A stretch of 64,000 bases of DNA from an uncultured Desulfovibrio sp. (GCA_910587035.1 CAJUMQ010000012.1:1-64000); one strand, 5' to 3'; numbered from the stretch's first letter, positions 45,332-55,912 are shown. Notes: generated by a model from the letters alone, not told the origin. Numbers and translations are program-made.

Positions 45332-45607
45332 ATGAACAAGAGCGAGCTTATCAAGTCTCTCGCTGATGAAGCGCACATAGCGATGGACGATGCCATATGT
45401 ATTGTAAATATCTTTTTTGATTCGATGAAAAAATCACTTGCAGATGGCGACCGCGTGGAAATACGCGGTTTTGGCAGTTTTAAAATCAAGGAATATGAAA
45501 GCTATTCCGGCCGTAACCCAAAAACTGGCCAAAAGGTAACCGTCATTCCCAAAAGGCTGCCTTTTTTCAGGGCCGGCAAGGAGCTTAAGGAATATATCAA
45601 TAATTAA
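45332..45607 (+). CDS. HU-family DNA-binding protein
   Basis: 91-residue nucleoid protein. MNKSELIKSLADEAHIAM, then VEIRGFGSFKIKEYES and the beta-arm GRNPKTGQKVTVIPKRLPFF are the HU/IHF pattern. The start at 45332 is fixed by GGAGG four bases upstream; a 16-residue upstream extension is rejected. Residue pattern is closer to HU or IHF-alpha than to IHF-beta, but I do not assign a subunit. Followed by dapA. Confidence 0.92.
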   Translation: MNKSELIKSLADEAHIAMDDAICIVNIFFDSMKKSLADGDRVEIRGFGSFKIKEYESYSGRNPKTGQKVTVIPKRLPFFRAGKELKEYINN

Positions 45608-45767
45608 TACCACTTGCTTTTATAAAAGGAAAACGCCTGCAAGGATTTGCCAGATGTAAATCCTTGCGCGAATTTGGCCCATGGCGGACTGCGTTGACCG
45701 CTGGGATGATTTCAAAGATGCCATATGGGTAACCCCATTCCGCGTGACATTTCCCAAGGAGGGATAC

Positions 45768-46652
45768 ATGATTTTTTCCGGAGCCATGACAGCCCTGGTT
45801 ACGCCTTTCAGGAACAATGCCATTGATGAGGAAGCCTACAGGGCTTTTATTGAATGGCAGATATCAGAAGGTATACATGGACTGGTGCCATGCGGCACAA
45901 CAGGGGAATCCGCTACCTTGAGCCATGCGGAACATGAAAGGGTTATTGAAATATGCATAGAGCAGGCGGCTGGTCGCGTTCCTGTTCTGGCCGGGTCAGG
46001 CTCCAACAATACATCTGAGGCCATAGCCCTGACAAAATTTGCCCAAAAGGCGGGGGCGGACGGGGCTCTCCTGATTACTCCCTACTACAACAAGCCAACA
46101 CAGGATGGGCTCTATTATCATTACAAGGCTGTGGCCGAAGCTGTGGATATGCCTCTTGTGCCCTACAATGTGCCTGGCAGAACCGGATGCAACATGCTCC
46201 CCCCTGTGGTGGCCAGGCTTGCGGCAGAGTTTCCGCATATATCGGGCATCAAGGAGGCCACAGGAGACATGACACAGGCGAGCGAGCTTCTGGAATCCTG
46301 CCCACCCCGCTTTTCCGTGCTCAGCGGCGATGACCTTACAGCCTATCCTCTGCTGGCCCTGGGCGGCAGAGGAGTGATATCCGTCACCTCAAATATCGCG
46401 CCGCGTCGTGTAGCGGACATGTGCAATGCCCACGCCAGCGGCGATGCCAAAAAGGCGCACGAGATACATCATAATCTTTTCCCGCTGCACAGGGCCATGT
46501 TCATGGTGTCCAATCCCATTCCCGTAAAAACTGCACTGGCAATGATGGGTAAAATGAGCGACGAGATGCGTTTGCCCCTCTGCCCCATGCCTGATGATAA
46601 AAAAGAGAAGCTCGCGGCCATTCTCGAAAAGTATGAATTGCTTGCGAAATAG
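45768..46652 (+). CDS. dapA: 4-hydroxy-tetrahydrodipicolinate synthase
   Basis: Condenses pyruvate with aspartate semialdehyde in lysine/diaminopimelate synthesis. The 294 residues have TALVTPF, GLVPCGTTGESATLSHAEH, the active-site Tyr in LVPYNVPGRTG and the Schiff-base Lys in GIKEATGDM. The start at 45768 follows AAGGAGGG. A 29-residue extension upstream is rejected. Ends before the terminator at 46663. Confidence 0.96.
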   Translation: MIFSGAMTALVTPFRNNAIDEEAYRAFIEWQISEGIHGLVPCGTTGESATLSHAEHERVIEICIEQAAGRVPVLAGSGSNNTSEAIALTKFAQKAGADGALLITPYYNKPTQDGLYYHYKAVAEAVDMPLVPYNVPGRTGCNMLPPVVARLAAEFPHISGIKEATGDMTQASELLESCPPRFSVLSGDDLTAYPLLALGGRGVISVTSNIAPRRVADMCNAHASGDAKKAHEIHHNLFPLHRAMFMVSNPIPVKTALAMMGKMSDEMRLPLCPMPDDKKEKLAAILEKYELLAK

Positions 46653-46662
46653 CACCAAGGCG

Positions 46663-46700
46663 GAAAAGGGGGATGGCATCGCATGCTTTCCCCCTTTTTC
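46663..46700 (+). terminator. dapA terminator
   Basis: GAAAAGGGGG...CCCCCTTTTTC with an inner GCAT-CGC-ATGC stem and a T-tract, about 10 bp after the dapA stop. Confidence 0.85.
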
Positions 46701-46859
46701 TGATATTTTTATCCAGTAAATGCCATATTTAACAAGCGGCTAAGGCCTTCCACCCAAGAATTGTGCCCCATGCCCAAGCAGTCTTACGAAAATCATACAC
46801 CAGAAAGGCAATCTTATACCGGATGGCCGCTTCCATACCAGGAAGGCTGAAATATTAAA

Positions 46860-49838
46860 ATGTCCAAAGCCGTAAATGCGAAAAATCCCGGAGCAGGCGA
46901 GAAATATTTCAATCTTGCCGATTTTCACTGGCTGGTCTCGCTTGTACGCAGACTGCGTCCGGATTTGTGCAAGCTGTTCAAGACATCTGATGAAATAAAT
47001 CTTGAATTCGCCCGCTGGCTTATAACTTCTGGCATCCGTGAATATGCCAGTCTGCTGGACAAGGGCAATTTGCGTCAGGTTCTGGGTAAATTCATAAAAT
47101 TTTTTGGCATGACCGCCCTTGAGGCCATTGTCTATAATGACAGGGCGGACATTAAAAAAGCCTTTCCATTGCCTGATGGACTTGTTAAATACAGGCTGTG
47201 GTTTTATACCCATGGCGTGGACCAATATGGCCTTTTTCCATTGCTGGATGAAAATGCCAGGCAAAAATATCTTGCAGCCCATCCGGATAAAAAGATGGAG
47301 CAGCCGGAAAAAGATAAAGTTGAATCTCCGCCATTCGGGGTGAACCTGGTGGGACATGCATATGGACAACTGGGCATAGGCGAAGATTTGCGAATGACTG
47401 CCAGAGCGCTGAAATTGGCAGGCATTCCCTTTACGGTGATTGATTTTCCGCCAGGCCCGGAAGTGCCACAGAATGACCGGAGCATGGAAAAATACGCAGG
47501 CACAGAGGCCATATACAGCATAAATCTCTTTTGCATGGCTGCCAGGGAAACCATGCTTTTTTATGCCGAAAAGGGGCAATCCTTTTTTGATGGCCGCTAT
47601 AATATAGGCTACTGGCCCTGGGAGCTGGCAAACTGGCCCGAAGAATGGCTGGACGCCACAAGAATTGTGGATGAGGTCTGGGTCTCCACCAGGCATATCT
47701 ACGATGCCCTTGCGCCAGTAAGCCCCGTACCTGTGCTGATCATGCCCCTGGCAGTGGAAACAGCCGGTATTGCCCCCAAAAACAGGGCCTCCTTTTCATT
47801 GCCGGCAGATGCCTATCTTTTCTGTTTTTCCTTTGATCTCAACTCCTCCATTTACCGCAAAAATCCCCAGGCCTGCCTTAAGGCTTTTCAAAAAGCCTTT
47901 CCCGTAGGGGATGCGACAGAGCGGCCTGTGGGGCTGGTCATAAAATGTCATAGGCCGGCAGTTCAAAATGCGGATTGGGAGGCTTTGAAAAATGCTGCAC
48001 AGGCAGACAGCCGCATTCATATAATTGAGGAGACTTTGCCAAGGGATGCTCTGCTGGCATTATATAAAAATTGCGACTGCTTTCTTTCCCTGCATCGGGC
48101 CGAAGGTTTCGGGCGCGGCATTGCCGAAGCCATACTTCTGGGGCTGGATGTCATTGCCACTGGCTACTCGGGCAATCTTGATTATTGCCGGGACACTCCA
48201 GGTGTGAAACTTGTGCGCCATACACTGGTGCCTGTGAAAAAAGGCCAGTATCCCCATGGAGCAGGGCAGGTGTGGGCAGAAGCGGACATTAATCACGCGG
48301 CGGACATCATGCGTCAATGCATAGCTGGAAAATCCGGAGGCAGGCAAACCCCGGACTTTTGCTTTACATTGCAAAATGCCTCAAAAAATTATCAGCGCAG
48401 ACTGCGCCATATCCAGGCTATGCTGGAATCTGACAAAAACGCGGAGAAATTTATGCCTGGGGAGACACCTGCAGCTGCATCCGGACAGTCTGCTGGCAAG
48501 ATTACGCCTGCAAATGAACAGGATTACATGCCGGCGCGAGCCTGTATTGACTACGCAGTGCGCTGGCCGGATTCGCAATTTGGCTGGCCAGTGCTGTTTG
48601 CCGGCTGGGCAGCCATGCCGGATGGTTATGACCTCGGCGCCGGCACACCTGATGGTAGTTTTATTGGGCAAGTTTCTCCATGCAGCTTTACGCGTACAGA
48701 TATAGATGCATCATATGACATCTATATTAATAAATCAGGCAACTCCCATGGCTTTGTGGCTGTTCTGGATAATTTGCCGGCCAATGCAGGCACCCTGGCC
48801 CTGTTTGCCGGCCATGACAGGCAATGGACATTGACTGTCAAGAAGGAGATTTCCAACCTTTATGGCTTTCGGGACTGGCTCCGCGCCCTGTTTGATATTC
48901 CCATAGGTTCCACCGAGCTTGCTCAGGTGTATGAAAAAATTTATCTGCCTCTTTTGCAGCCAGTGACAAGGGCCAGATCTGCCGCCATTGCCGCGGCTGT
49001 CCATGAGCAAGGTAATTTTGGCAAAGTGAGGCCAGATCCCCTTGTATCTGTTGTCATACCTCTTTATGGCAATGTGGAGATGCTGGAGGCGCAAATTAAA
49101 TGCCTGGCTGCTGATCCTGCCTGTCATTCCTCTGCGGAAATCATATATGTTGTGGATGATCCAAGCATATTTGATGCATTTAGGCGTTCAGCGGCGGCCT
49201 TTTCGGAAAAATACGGCCTGCCAATGCGCTGGGTGCGCTGGAGCGGCTCCCAGGGATTCTCAGGAGCCTGCAATCTGGGGGCGGCCTTTGCAAAGGGCCA
49301 AACACTTGTATTTATGAACAGTGACGTCTTTCCTGTCAAAACTGGCTGGATTGGTAAATTTGATACTTTCCTGAGGGAAAATCCTGATGTTGGCATAGCC
49401 GGTTGCCGTCTGCTTTATCCTGATGGCACAATTCAGCATTGTGGAACCGCCATGACTTACGATGATGCCATGCGCATCTGGTTATGCGTGCATCCGCATG
49501 AAAAGGAAAAACTGCCTGAATGCCAGACAGAAGAGATTGTGCCGGCTGTCACTGGAGCATGCATTGCAATGCGCAGCAAGGATTTTCGAGCTGCAGGCGG
49601 TTTTTGCACCGATTACCTCATTGGCGGGTATGAGGATATCGATCTATGCCTGAATTTTGGCACAAAGGGATTAAAGTCAGCCTGTCTCAATAATATCTGC
49701 ATGACGCATATTGGCCATCAGACATTTGCAGCCATGGATGCCAATGAATGGATGAGACGGCTGGCAGTCTACAATGCGGTTGTGTTCACAACCAGATGGG
49801 GAAATCTTTTGCGGGAAAAAGCAAATGCCGGCCAATGA
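46860..49838 (+). CDS. Large bifunctional glycosyltransferase (GT4-like plus GT2)
   Basis: 992 residues. After an N-terminal domain of about 150 residues that I do not recognise, a GT4/GT-B-like domain covers about 158-505 (VNLVGHAYGQLGIGEDLRM, and the sugar-nucleotide region HRAEGFGRGIAEAILLGLD at about 411). A linker with a possible carbohydrate-related domain (about 540-690) leads to a GT2/GT-A domain (about 724-960) with VSVVIPLYG, the metal motif NSD (about 820, FMNSDVFPV) and CIAMRSKDFRAAGGF. Two transferases in one chain probably add successive sugars to a surface glycan. Its end overlaps the next glycosyltransferase gene by 14 bp. Confidence 0.82.
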   Translation: MSKAVNAKNPGAGEKYFNLADFHWLVSLVRRLRPDLCKLFKTSDEINLEFARWLITSGIREYASLLDKGNLRQVLGKFIKFFGMTALEAIVYNDRADIKKAFPLPDGLVKYRLWFYTHGVDQYGLFPLLDENARQKYLAAHPDKKMEQPEKDKVESPPFGVNLVGHAYGQLGIGEDLRMTARALKLAGIPFTVIDFPPGPEVPQNDRSMEKYAGTEAIYSINLFCMAARETMLFYAEKGQSFFDGRYNIGYWPWELANWPEEWLDATRIVDEVWVSTRHIYDALAPVSPVPVLIMPLAVETAGIAPKNRASFSLPADAYLFCFSFDLNSSIYRKNPQACLKAFQKAFPVGDATERPVGLVIKCHRPAVQNADWEALKNAAQADSRIHIIEETLPRDALLALYKNCDCFLSLHRAEGFGRGIAEAILLGLDVIATGYSGNLDYCRDTPGVKLVRHTLVPVKKGQYPHGAGQVWAEADINHAADIMRQCIAGKSGGRQTPDFCFTLQNASKNYQRRLRHIQAMLESDKNAEKFMPGETPAAASGQSAGKITPANEQDYMPARACIDYAVRWPDSQFGWPVLFAGWAAMPDGYDLGAGTPDGSFIGQVSPCSFTRTDIDASYDIYINKSGNSHGFVAVLDNLPANAGTLALFAGHDRQWTLTVKKEISNLYGFRDWLRALFDIPIGSTELAQVYEKIYLPLLQPVTRARSAAIAAAVHEQGNFGKVRPDPLVSVVIPLYGNVEMLEAQIKCLAADPACHSSAEIIYVVDDPSIFDAFRRSAAAFSEKYGLPMRWVRWSGSQGFSGACNLGAAFAKGQTLVFMNSDVFPVKTGWIGKFDTFLRENPDVGIAGCRLLYPDGTIQHCGTAMTYDDAMRIWLCVHPHEKEKLPECQTEEIVPAVTGACIAMRSKDFRAAGGFCTDYLIGGYEDIDLCLNFGTKGLKSACLNNICMTHIGHQTFAAMDANEWMRRLAVYNAVVFTTRWGNLLREKANAGQ

Positions 49839-52500
49839 TACCCCCAATAAACCGCCTGTGGCGCCATCTGCCAACACTCTTGTCAGGGGCAAGTTCGATC
49901 TCACACGCGGCGATCTCATCCATGGCTGGATCATAGGGTCTGGCATCGATATCCGTCCGCTTGTCTATGTCAATAACGAGCCTGCTGTTCTGGTGGATCC
50001 AAATATTTTCAGACCAGATGTCTGCAATCATTTTGGAATAAAATCGCCGTATAATATCGGATTTGCCTGTCGTCTGCCGGCAGTGGCAACAGATGCCATT
50101 CTCACCCTGTATGGAGTTACCCCTCAAGGCGTTCAGCTTGTTGATATAAAAAAGCTGTCCCATCCAGTGGGTGAAAAAAGCCTCATCGCCCAGGTTGCCA
50201 AAGCGGCCAGGATTGCCGCCCAGGAAAAGGCCGTATGCATCACCTGCTGGGATGGCTCGGGAAATGCCATATGCCGCGCAAAGGAACTTTATGATACGGT
50301 TGCCATACACAGGCCTGTGGTGCTGATCTGTTATACTCATGAAGAGTCTGGCGATCAGATCTGGCCACCTCTTCAAAGGTGGGGCGGCAACCTGATTGCC
50401 ATACCCTGGTCTCAACGGCACATGGGCCACAAACTTCTGCGCCAGTATGGCCTGAATTTTGACACTGTCTGGATCTGCAAGCCGCGTCTTCCATCCTTCA
50501 TGCTGGCCAGGGCCGTATCCCATGAGCATACCCGCCAAATTCTGGACAGGGATGATGAAGATATAACCTTTGCAGGAAGCCAGGAAGCGCTCCACACCGC
50601 TTATGGGGCCGCTGGCCAATCCCTGGCAAGGTTCTTGAGCAGCCAGGTAAGGGCCATCACTGTCAGCAGCAATTATTTACAGCAGACATGCGGGGGCCAG
50701 CTGGTGCGGCATGTGCGCACACCCATGAAGTCGCTGCAGCCGGATGGCAATGCTGTCTTCAATATCGGTTTCATTGGCACAGCAAAAGCCACCAAAAATC
50801 TGGCGGCACTGGCCAGGATTTTACGGCTGCTGGCTGCCGATGGACACAAAATGCAGCTGCACATATTTGGAACTGTAGAGCCGGACCAGAAGGAAGCGCT
50901 GGAAAAGGCCGGCGCAATTCTGCATGGAATGATCCCATTTGTATCCCTAGAGGGGACCCTTGCCAGTCTGCATGCGCTGGTGTGCGGATTTTCCCCGGCA
51001 GCCCGTGATAAAACAGGTTTGGGAGATGGCCAGTATCATGTACCTCCATTAATATCCGATGCTCTGGCTTGCGGCAAACCTGTGCTTGTACCGCTCTCAG
51101 CAGCGGTTAACGAGTTGCAAAATCTGCCAGGTGTGCATGTATTTGATGAAAACAATCTTCATGAAAAATTAAAGTCCGCCCTTGAGGAAAAAATCGCCAT
51201 AAGTCTGCCGCCTGATTTCACGCCGCAAGGGGCATTTGAACAATTCGCAAAAGCTGAGAGCCTGGCGGAAAATACAAGCCTGCCCCTTTCTGTGCCTGGA
51301 CTGGATGACACTTTTCCGCAGGGGCCAGCAGTGGTGCTACTCTGGAAACAGCCGGACAGTGCCATGTATGGGCGTCGGGTGGATCAGATTGCCAGGAGCT
51401 GCAAGCAAAAATATCCTAACCATCGAGTGTATGTACTGGAATTTTACGATGAATTGCCGGAAATTCAGGCGGTTGCCGAACTCCACAAAGAGAACGTGAT
51501 TCTCCCCGGGCCGGATCCATTCATGTCTGGCGAAGACTTTCATGATGAAAATAATATCAGAAAAGTGCTCATAGCCAGAAAAAAGCATGGACTGCAGATG
51601 GATGGAATTTACCATAAAACCATTGGCCATCATTCCATTGCGCATCTGCGCGAATCTCTAACCGAATTTCTGGTCCACGAAAATTTGACGGCAAACAACA
51701 CTCTTTTTGTTTTGTTCCCCGTAATCAATCTTCTGGAGGAGGTGGAGGATATTTTGCGCCCATATGCGCGCATTGCAGATGTTGTGGATAATGAACTGGG
51801 CTGGGCTAAAGACAATCCGCGCCGGGCCAGATTGATGGACCAATATTACAGGGTAATGCGCGGCGCGAGGCATATTGTGTTCAACTCGCACCAAAACCGG
51901 GATTTTTTTGCCAAACTCAAATTTTTGGATCTTGCGCGCGCCAGCGTGATAGCCAACTGGTATGAACTCCCATCAGGGGTAAGTCCTAAAATCTCACCCC
52001 TTGCTGGCAAGGTAAGGCATATTTTCTATTCCGGCAACATGAATGACCGTATTGACTGGAATCTGATGCATAAAATCGTGGATCTGCCTGATGTCTGTCT
52101 GCATCTGGCGGGCACCTGCCAGAGAGAAATAAACAAGCTGGATGCCCTTATCGAGGCCGGAGCCATTTATCATGGCGTCACAGGCGAGAGGGAGACACTT
52201 GCCATGCTGGAATACATGGATGCGGCGATAATAGCCCATGTACTCGATGATCTTTCCCGGTTTATGAATCCCATAAAAGCTGGCATGTACCGCGCATGTG
52301 GAGTTCCTGTCATCTGCCCGGCAAACATAAATCTGGACCAGGATGGCATCATGCTCTATGAAACTCCAGGTCAATGTCTAGCCATAATTAAAAATTTACC
52401 CAAAAGGAAAAATTGTCCGGCTCCACTTTCATCCTCCACACAGGCAGAAGACTACTGCCAGCTGATCGCCAGATTTCATCCGGTCAATGTGACCTCATAG
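49825..52500 (+). CDS. Large glycosyltransferase with two GT-B-like modules
   Basis: 891 residues from the ATG at 49825, inside the end of the preceding gene. A module at about 140-470 includes NIGFIGTAKATKNLAALARI and FGTVEPDQKEALE; a second at about 500-880 includes VVLLWKQPDSAMYGRRVDQI, RHIVFNSHQNRDFFAK and IFYSGNMNDRIDWNLMHKI. The second matches GT4-like C-terminal halves (AGMYRACGVPVICPAN). Activity and sugars unknown. The gene pair has no other glycan gene beside it. A 17-residue upstream extension (from 49774) is unlikely. Confidence 0.72.
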   Translation: MPANDTPNKPPVAPSANTLVRGKFDLTRGDLIHGWIIGSGIDIRPLVYVNNEPAVLVDPNIFRPDVCNHFGIKSPYNIGFACRLPAVATDAILTLYGVTPQGVQLVDIKKLSHPVGEKSLIAQVAKAARIAAQEKAVCITCWDGSGNAICRAKELYDTVAIHRPVVLICYTHEESGDQIWPPLQRWGGNLIAIPWSQRHMGHKLLRQYGLNFDTVWICKPRLPSFMLARAVSHEHTRQILDRDDEDITFAGSQEALHTAYGAAGQSLARFLSSQVRAITVSSNYLQQTCGGQLVRHVRTPMKSLQPDGNAVFNIGFIGTAKATKNLAALARILRLLAADGHKMQLHIFGTVEPDQKEALEKAGAILHGMIPFVSLEGTLASLHALVCGFSPAARDKTGLGDGQYHVPPLISDALACGKPVLVPLSAAVNELQNLPGVHVFDENNLHEKLKSALEEKIAISLPPDFTPQGAFEQFAKAESLAENTSLPLSVPGLDDTFPQGPAVVLLWKQPDSAMYGRRVDQIARSCKQKYPNHRVYVLEFYDELPEIQAVAELHKENVILPGPDPFMSGEDFHDENNIRKVLIARKKHGLQMDGIYHKTIGHHSIAHLRESLTEFLVHENLTANNTLFVLFPVINLLEEVEDILRPYARIADVVDNELGWAKDNPRRARLMDQYYRVMRGARHIVFNSHQNRDFFAKLKFLDLARASVIANWYELPSGVSPKISPLAGKVRHIFYSGNMNDRIDWNLMHKIVDLPDVCLHLAGTCQREINKLDALIEAGAIYHGVTGERETLAMLEYMDAAIIAHVLDDLSRFMNPIKAGMYRACGVPVICPANINLDQDGIMLYETPGQCLAIIKNLPKRKNCPAPLSSSTQAEDYCQLIARFHPVNVTS

Positions 52501-52694
52501 CTTTGAAATTATCCCTGACCGCACATGGTTCGCCCAGTGACAATTTTTCTGAACCAATTTCATGGGGTACAGCAGATATTCCAGGTTGATTTGCCTCTCC
52601 TGATCCATGCCGAAAGCAGGATGGCCGAAATTATGGATGACAAAAGCACCTGGCAAATAATTCAGCAGGCAGGCAGAATCATTTGGCATGAGTT

Positions 52695-53810
52695 CTAGTC
52701 AAGGCCCATGGCTTTGCCTATTTTTTTGGCGGCATCCTTGATTTTTGCAAAAGTGCCGGTATCCGCCGCTGCTTCAAATTCGCGCAGCAGTTCCTCCTGC
52801 CTTTCTGTCAAACCGGTGGGTGTAAGAACCTTGACAGCTACAATCATGTCGCCACGATTTTTTCTGCCGGGAAAATTCATGCCTTCGCCCGGGATGCGCA
52901 ACAGGGCGCCGCTTTGCACTCCCTTGGGAATTTCCATTGTCAGAGGGCCATTCAAGCCGGGGATTTCCACCCTGTGGCCAAGAGCGGCCTGCACCATGCT
53001 GATCTCCTGATTAAAGATCAGATCGGCGCCATTGCGCTGCCAGCGGTTATCCGGCTCTACGGAGAGAACCACATAGAGATCGCCGGCAGGACCGCCATGG
53101 GTGCCAGGCTCCCCCTCATTACGGATGCGCAGACGGGTGCCATTATCCACTCCGGCCGGGATTTTGACCATGATCTCCCTTTTGTCTGCCACAATACCCT
53201 CGCCACGGCAGCGGGGGCAGGGCCGGAGAATGGTCTGGCCGGCGCCGTGACAGGCGGGGCAGGGCATGGCAATCTGAAAGAAACCCTGGTTGCGCCGCAC
53301 CTGGCCTGTGCCATGACAATGACGGCAGGCCTCGGTCTTGCCATCAAGAGAACCGCTGCCCTTGCAGTCAGGACAGCTTACATGTTTTGGCAGGGTAAGA
53401 TTGATTTCCGCGCCATGGGCAGCCTGGGCGAATGTAATTGTCAGGTCATAACGCAGATCAGCTCCGGCTTCAGGCCTGGGGCCGCCGCCAGCGGAGGCGG
53501 AAAAACCAAAAAGGTCGCCAAAGATGTCGCTGAAATGGGCAAAAATATCTTCTGTGCTGCCAAATCCGCCAGCGCCGGGGCCAGAATTTACGCCAGCATG
53601 GCCAAAGCGGTCATAACGCGCCCTTTTCCCCGGGTCGCGTAAAACCTCATAGGCTTCCGCCGCTTCCTTGAACTTCAGCTCAGCTTCGGCATCGCCAGGA
53701 TTGCGATCGGGATGATATTTCATGGCAAGCTTGCGATAGGCCTGCTTTATTTCCCCTTCACCGGCGGAGCGGCTAACATTAAGGATTTCGTAATAATCGC
53801 GTTCTGTCAT
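52695..53810 (-). CDS. dnaJ: Co-chaperone DnaJ
   Basis: 371 residues in the full type I layout: J domain with the HPD motif ([15 protein letters not shown]), Gly/Phe-rich linker, four CXXCXGXG zinc repeats ([32 protein letters not shown]) and the C-terminal substrate domain. It stimulates DnaK ATPase. No dnaK is in the window; rpoZ lies about 200 bp upstream. Confidence 0.96.
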   Translation of the reverse strand: MTERDYYEILNVSRSAGEGEIKQAYRKLAMKYHPDRNPGDAEAELKFKEAAEAYEVLRDPGKRARYDRFGHAGVNSGPGAGGFGSTEDIFAHFSDIFGDLFGFSASAGGGPRPEAGADLRYDLTITFAQAAHGAEINLTLPKHVSCPDCKGSGSLDGKTEACRHCHGTGQVRRNQGFFQIAMPCPACHGAGQTILRPCPRCRGEGIVADKREIMVKIPAGVDNGTRLRIRNEGEPGTHGGPAGDLYVVLSVEPDNRWQRNGADLIFNQEISMVQAALGHRVEIPGLNGPLTMEIPKGVQSGALLRIPGEGMNFPGRKNRGDMIVAVKVLTPTGLTERQEELLREFEAAADTGTFAKIKDAAKKIGKAMGLD

Positions 53811-54016
53811 TTCCAGTTTTGGTTATTGTTGATTAATTTGGGCGCAAAAATACCGGCATGTCAGACAGCCGGCAGGCAGGAACAAACTGCCGCGACATAT
53901 GACGTCAATATGCAAATTTCCAGCCAATGTTATAAGGCGGATTTTTGGGGAGGCAAGCCTTGGAGCATTGCGGGTTTAATATTTTGCAATTTGCATAATA
54001 AATAATGCAATGACTT

Positions 54017-54262
54017 CTAATCTTCCTCTGGATTGCGCTCGGCGACGGAATTTTCTGGCAATGGTTTAAACAGGGCCGGATCATCTGGCAGTATCTTGCC
54101 GGCGGCGATCTCACGCAGGGCGGTCACAACCTCCTTATTGCGGCTGTCCAGCAGCGGCTCATAACCCTCCCTGTATTGGCGCACCCTCTTGATGGCCATT
54201 TGCACAAGCAAAAAACGGTTGTCAACCCTTTCCTGACAATCCTCAACTGTTATTCTGGCCAT
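54017..54262 (-). CDS. rpoZ: RNA polymerase omega subunit
   Basis: 81 residues with the omega pattern [20 protein letters not shown], then [29 protein letters not shown]. Acidic C-terminal tail. Helps RNA polymerase assembly and, in many bacteria, ppGpp response. The gene is separate from gmk/spoT, its usual partners, and is followed by dnaJ. Candidate promoter at 54354-54380. Confidence 0.93.
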   Translation of the reverse strand: MARITVEDCQERVDNRFLLVQMAIKRVRQYREGYEPLLDSRNKEVVTALREIAAGKILPDDPALFKPLPENSVAERNPEED

Positions 54263-54677
54263 AATATCACTCCCTGTATGCGGGACATCTGAATGATGCC
54301 GGACTCCTGGATGTAAAGGAAAAGTTGGTGTGTTTACAAAAATAGCTAAAAAAAATATATAATCCTGTCCTGTTAGTCAAGAGGGCAGAATGGGGAAATT
54401 CCAGGAACTACACGTATAAATCTGAAAGTGTTCCAGAGCGAGGCATGCTTTGCTGCGTCTGCCTTTTGGACTGCTCCGCTCAGCCAGTATTTTATGTTTT
54501 CCTGATGTCCATTGGCTTTTTCAACTGTTCATATCCGGATGGCGTGCGCCTTGCGAAATCATCCATAAAAAACTCTGATTTCTTCATGGGTTTTTGGATG
54601 ATTTATCGCTCCTCATTTTAAGAAATTTTTTAGATGCGTCAGACATGGGGCATCATGTCGTCATGGTTGGGCACGGA
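54263..54677. other. Intergenic region between rpoZ and the prenyltransferase gene
   Basis: About 415 bp without a plausible gene. It holds the candidate rpoZ promoter and, at about 54558-54605, a long imperfect inverted repeat (AAATCATCCATAAAAAAC with GTTTTTGGATGATTT) that may be a leftover structured element or terminator. Nothing else recognisable; no structural RNA identified. Confidence 0.55.
54354..54380 (-). promoter_or_regulatory. Candidate sigma-70 promoter of rpoZ
   Basis: On the minus strand TTGACT (-35, 54375-54380) and TATATT (-10, 54354-54359) are separated by 15 bp, about 90 bp before the rpoZ start. The spacing is a bit short. Confidence 0.4.
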
Positions 54678-55541
54678 TTAAAAATATATGCCCACTATGA
54701 TTCCTGCCAGCACCAGAGGAGATATGACGCTGTTTAGGGTAAAGAAGGCCATATTGATATATTTGAGATCCTCCGGATTGACCAGTTTATGTTCGATGGC
54801 CAGTAAAATGGCTATGGCTGCGCAAAGGGCATACCATGGCCAGCCAAGGTTTGCCTCAAGGCCAGTCAACAAGAGAAAAATGACTGTGACAATATGCGAA
54901 AATCCTGCAAGTTTGAGCGCCGTATCCGCACCATAATCAGCCGGAATCGAATGGGTGCCGCTTCTCTGGTCATAATCCAGATCCTGAAAGGCATAATAGA
55001 TGTCAAAGGCGCCCACCCAGAAGGTTACGGACAGTGACAGCAGGATGGCGGAAATCCCCAGCGATGTCGGGTTTATGGCCAGCCAGCCTGCAATGGGCGC
55101 AAGACCCAGCGTGGCGCCAAGCCAGAAGTGGCAGATGGGGGTGAATCTTTTCATATAGCTGTATAAGGCTGCGAATATCAGGGCAGGCACCGAAAGTATA
55201 AGACAGATGGTATTGATAAGAGCGCAGGCACCTATAAAAATAACTGCCATAATCAATGAAAACAGCCATGCCTGGGCGACAGATATTTCGCCGGTTACAA
55301 GAGGCCGGCTGCTTGTACGGGGATTGTGGCGATCATTTTCCAGATCGGCAATGCGGTTGAATGTCATGGCAAATGAACGGACAGCGACCATGGCCACTGT
55401 GAGCCAGATAAGCGTCATTATTGGCGGCATCCCTTTGCATGCGAGAAATGATCCCGCCCAGGCATAGGGCAGAGCGAATATTGAGTGCTCAATCTTAATC
55501 ATGCGACAGATGGCGCGTATGGCATTCCAATATCCCGTCAT
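54678..55541 (-). CDS. UbiA-family prenyltransferase
   Basis: 287-residue membrane enzyme with seven to nine hydrophobic segments that attaches a prenyl chain to an aromatic acceptor in quinone synthesis. The two Asp-rich motifs are present: NRIADLENDRHNPRT (first) and DIYYAFQDLDYDQRSGTHSI (second, about 178-197). The group matches UbiA/MqnP; in an anaerobe using the futalosine menaquinone route MqnP is more likely than UbiA, but the sequence does not decide. No mqn gene is adjacent. Confidence 0.88.
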   Translation of the reverse strand: MTGYWNAIRAICRMIKIEHSIFALPYAWAGSFLACKGMPPIMTLIWLTVAMVAVRSFAMTFNRIADLENDRHNPRTSSRPLVTGEISVAQAWLFSLIMAVIFIGACALINTICLILSVPALIFAALYSYMKRFTPICHFWLGATLGLAPIAGWLAINPTSLGISAILLSLSVTFWVGAFDIYYAFQDLDYDQRSGTHSIPADYGADTALKLAGFSHIVTVIFLLLTGLEANLGWPWYALCAAIAILLAIEHKLVNPEDLKYINMAFFTLNSVISPLVLAGIIVGIYF

Positions 55542-55763
55542 TTGATCCTCCGAGAAAAGATATTATGCGGCAACAGGGGCCACAAACCTGCGCATATGGT
55601 TGCTTTGCCATATCCGCCAGTAAATTGCGCTGAAGCATGCTTCAACCCAATGCCAATTTGACCTGAGTTCTGGCGCGGATATGTAGCGCCGACATTTAAT
55701 CAAAAGTAAAAGCTTTGATGGCGAAGGCGCATGTCTGTAAACCTTTTGCATCATTTGCCGACT

Positions 55764-55912
55764 ATATAGCGTGTATCTGTTGAAATTGTCCCAATTTCAA
55801 CCATGCGGCCTGGCGCTTTACAGCAAAGCGCGGTTTTGCTGTCCGCTATTGGCCGATTCGTCCGCTCTCGCGGGCGGCCGCCAGGGTCTGTTTTCAATAG
55901 CATTTGCTATGT
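55764..55912 (+). repeat. Structured intergenic repeat, copy R4
   Basis: GTTGAAATTG-TCC-CAATTTCAAC (55779-55801), CAGCAAA-N7-TTTGCTG (55821-55841), the long-range pair CCTGGCG (55809-55815)/CGCCAGG (55879-55885) and the shared tail TGTTTTCAAT. It matches the reverse complement of R3 and shares the 5' hairpin and tail with R1 and R5. Confidence 0.75.

Noticed and set aside
45084..45335. 83-residue open frame upstream of the HU gene
   Set aside because: Composition unlike a protein (many Cys, Gly, His), no ribosome binding site, and it runs through several small inverted repeats.
52525..52698. 57-residue plus-strand frame between the second glycosyltransferase and dnaJ, and a 64-residue minus-strand frame over the same bases
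   Set aside because: The plus frame looks somewhat protein-like but has no ribosome binding site, and the two strands cannot both code; support is too weak for a feature.
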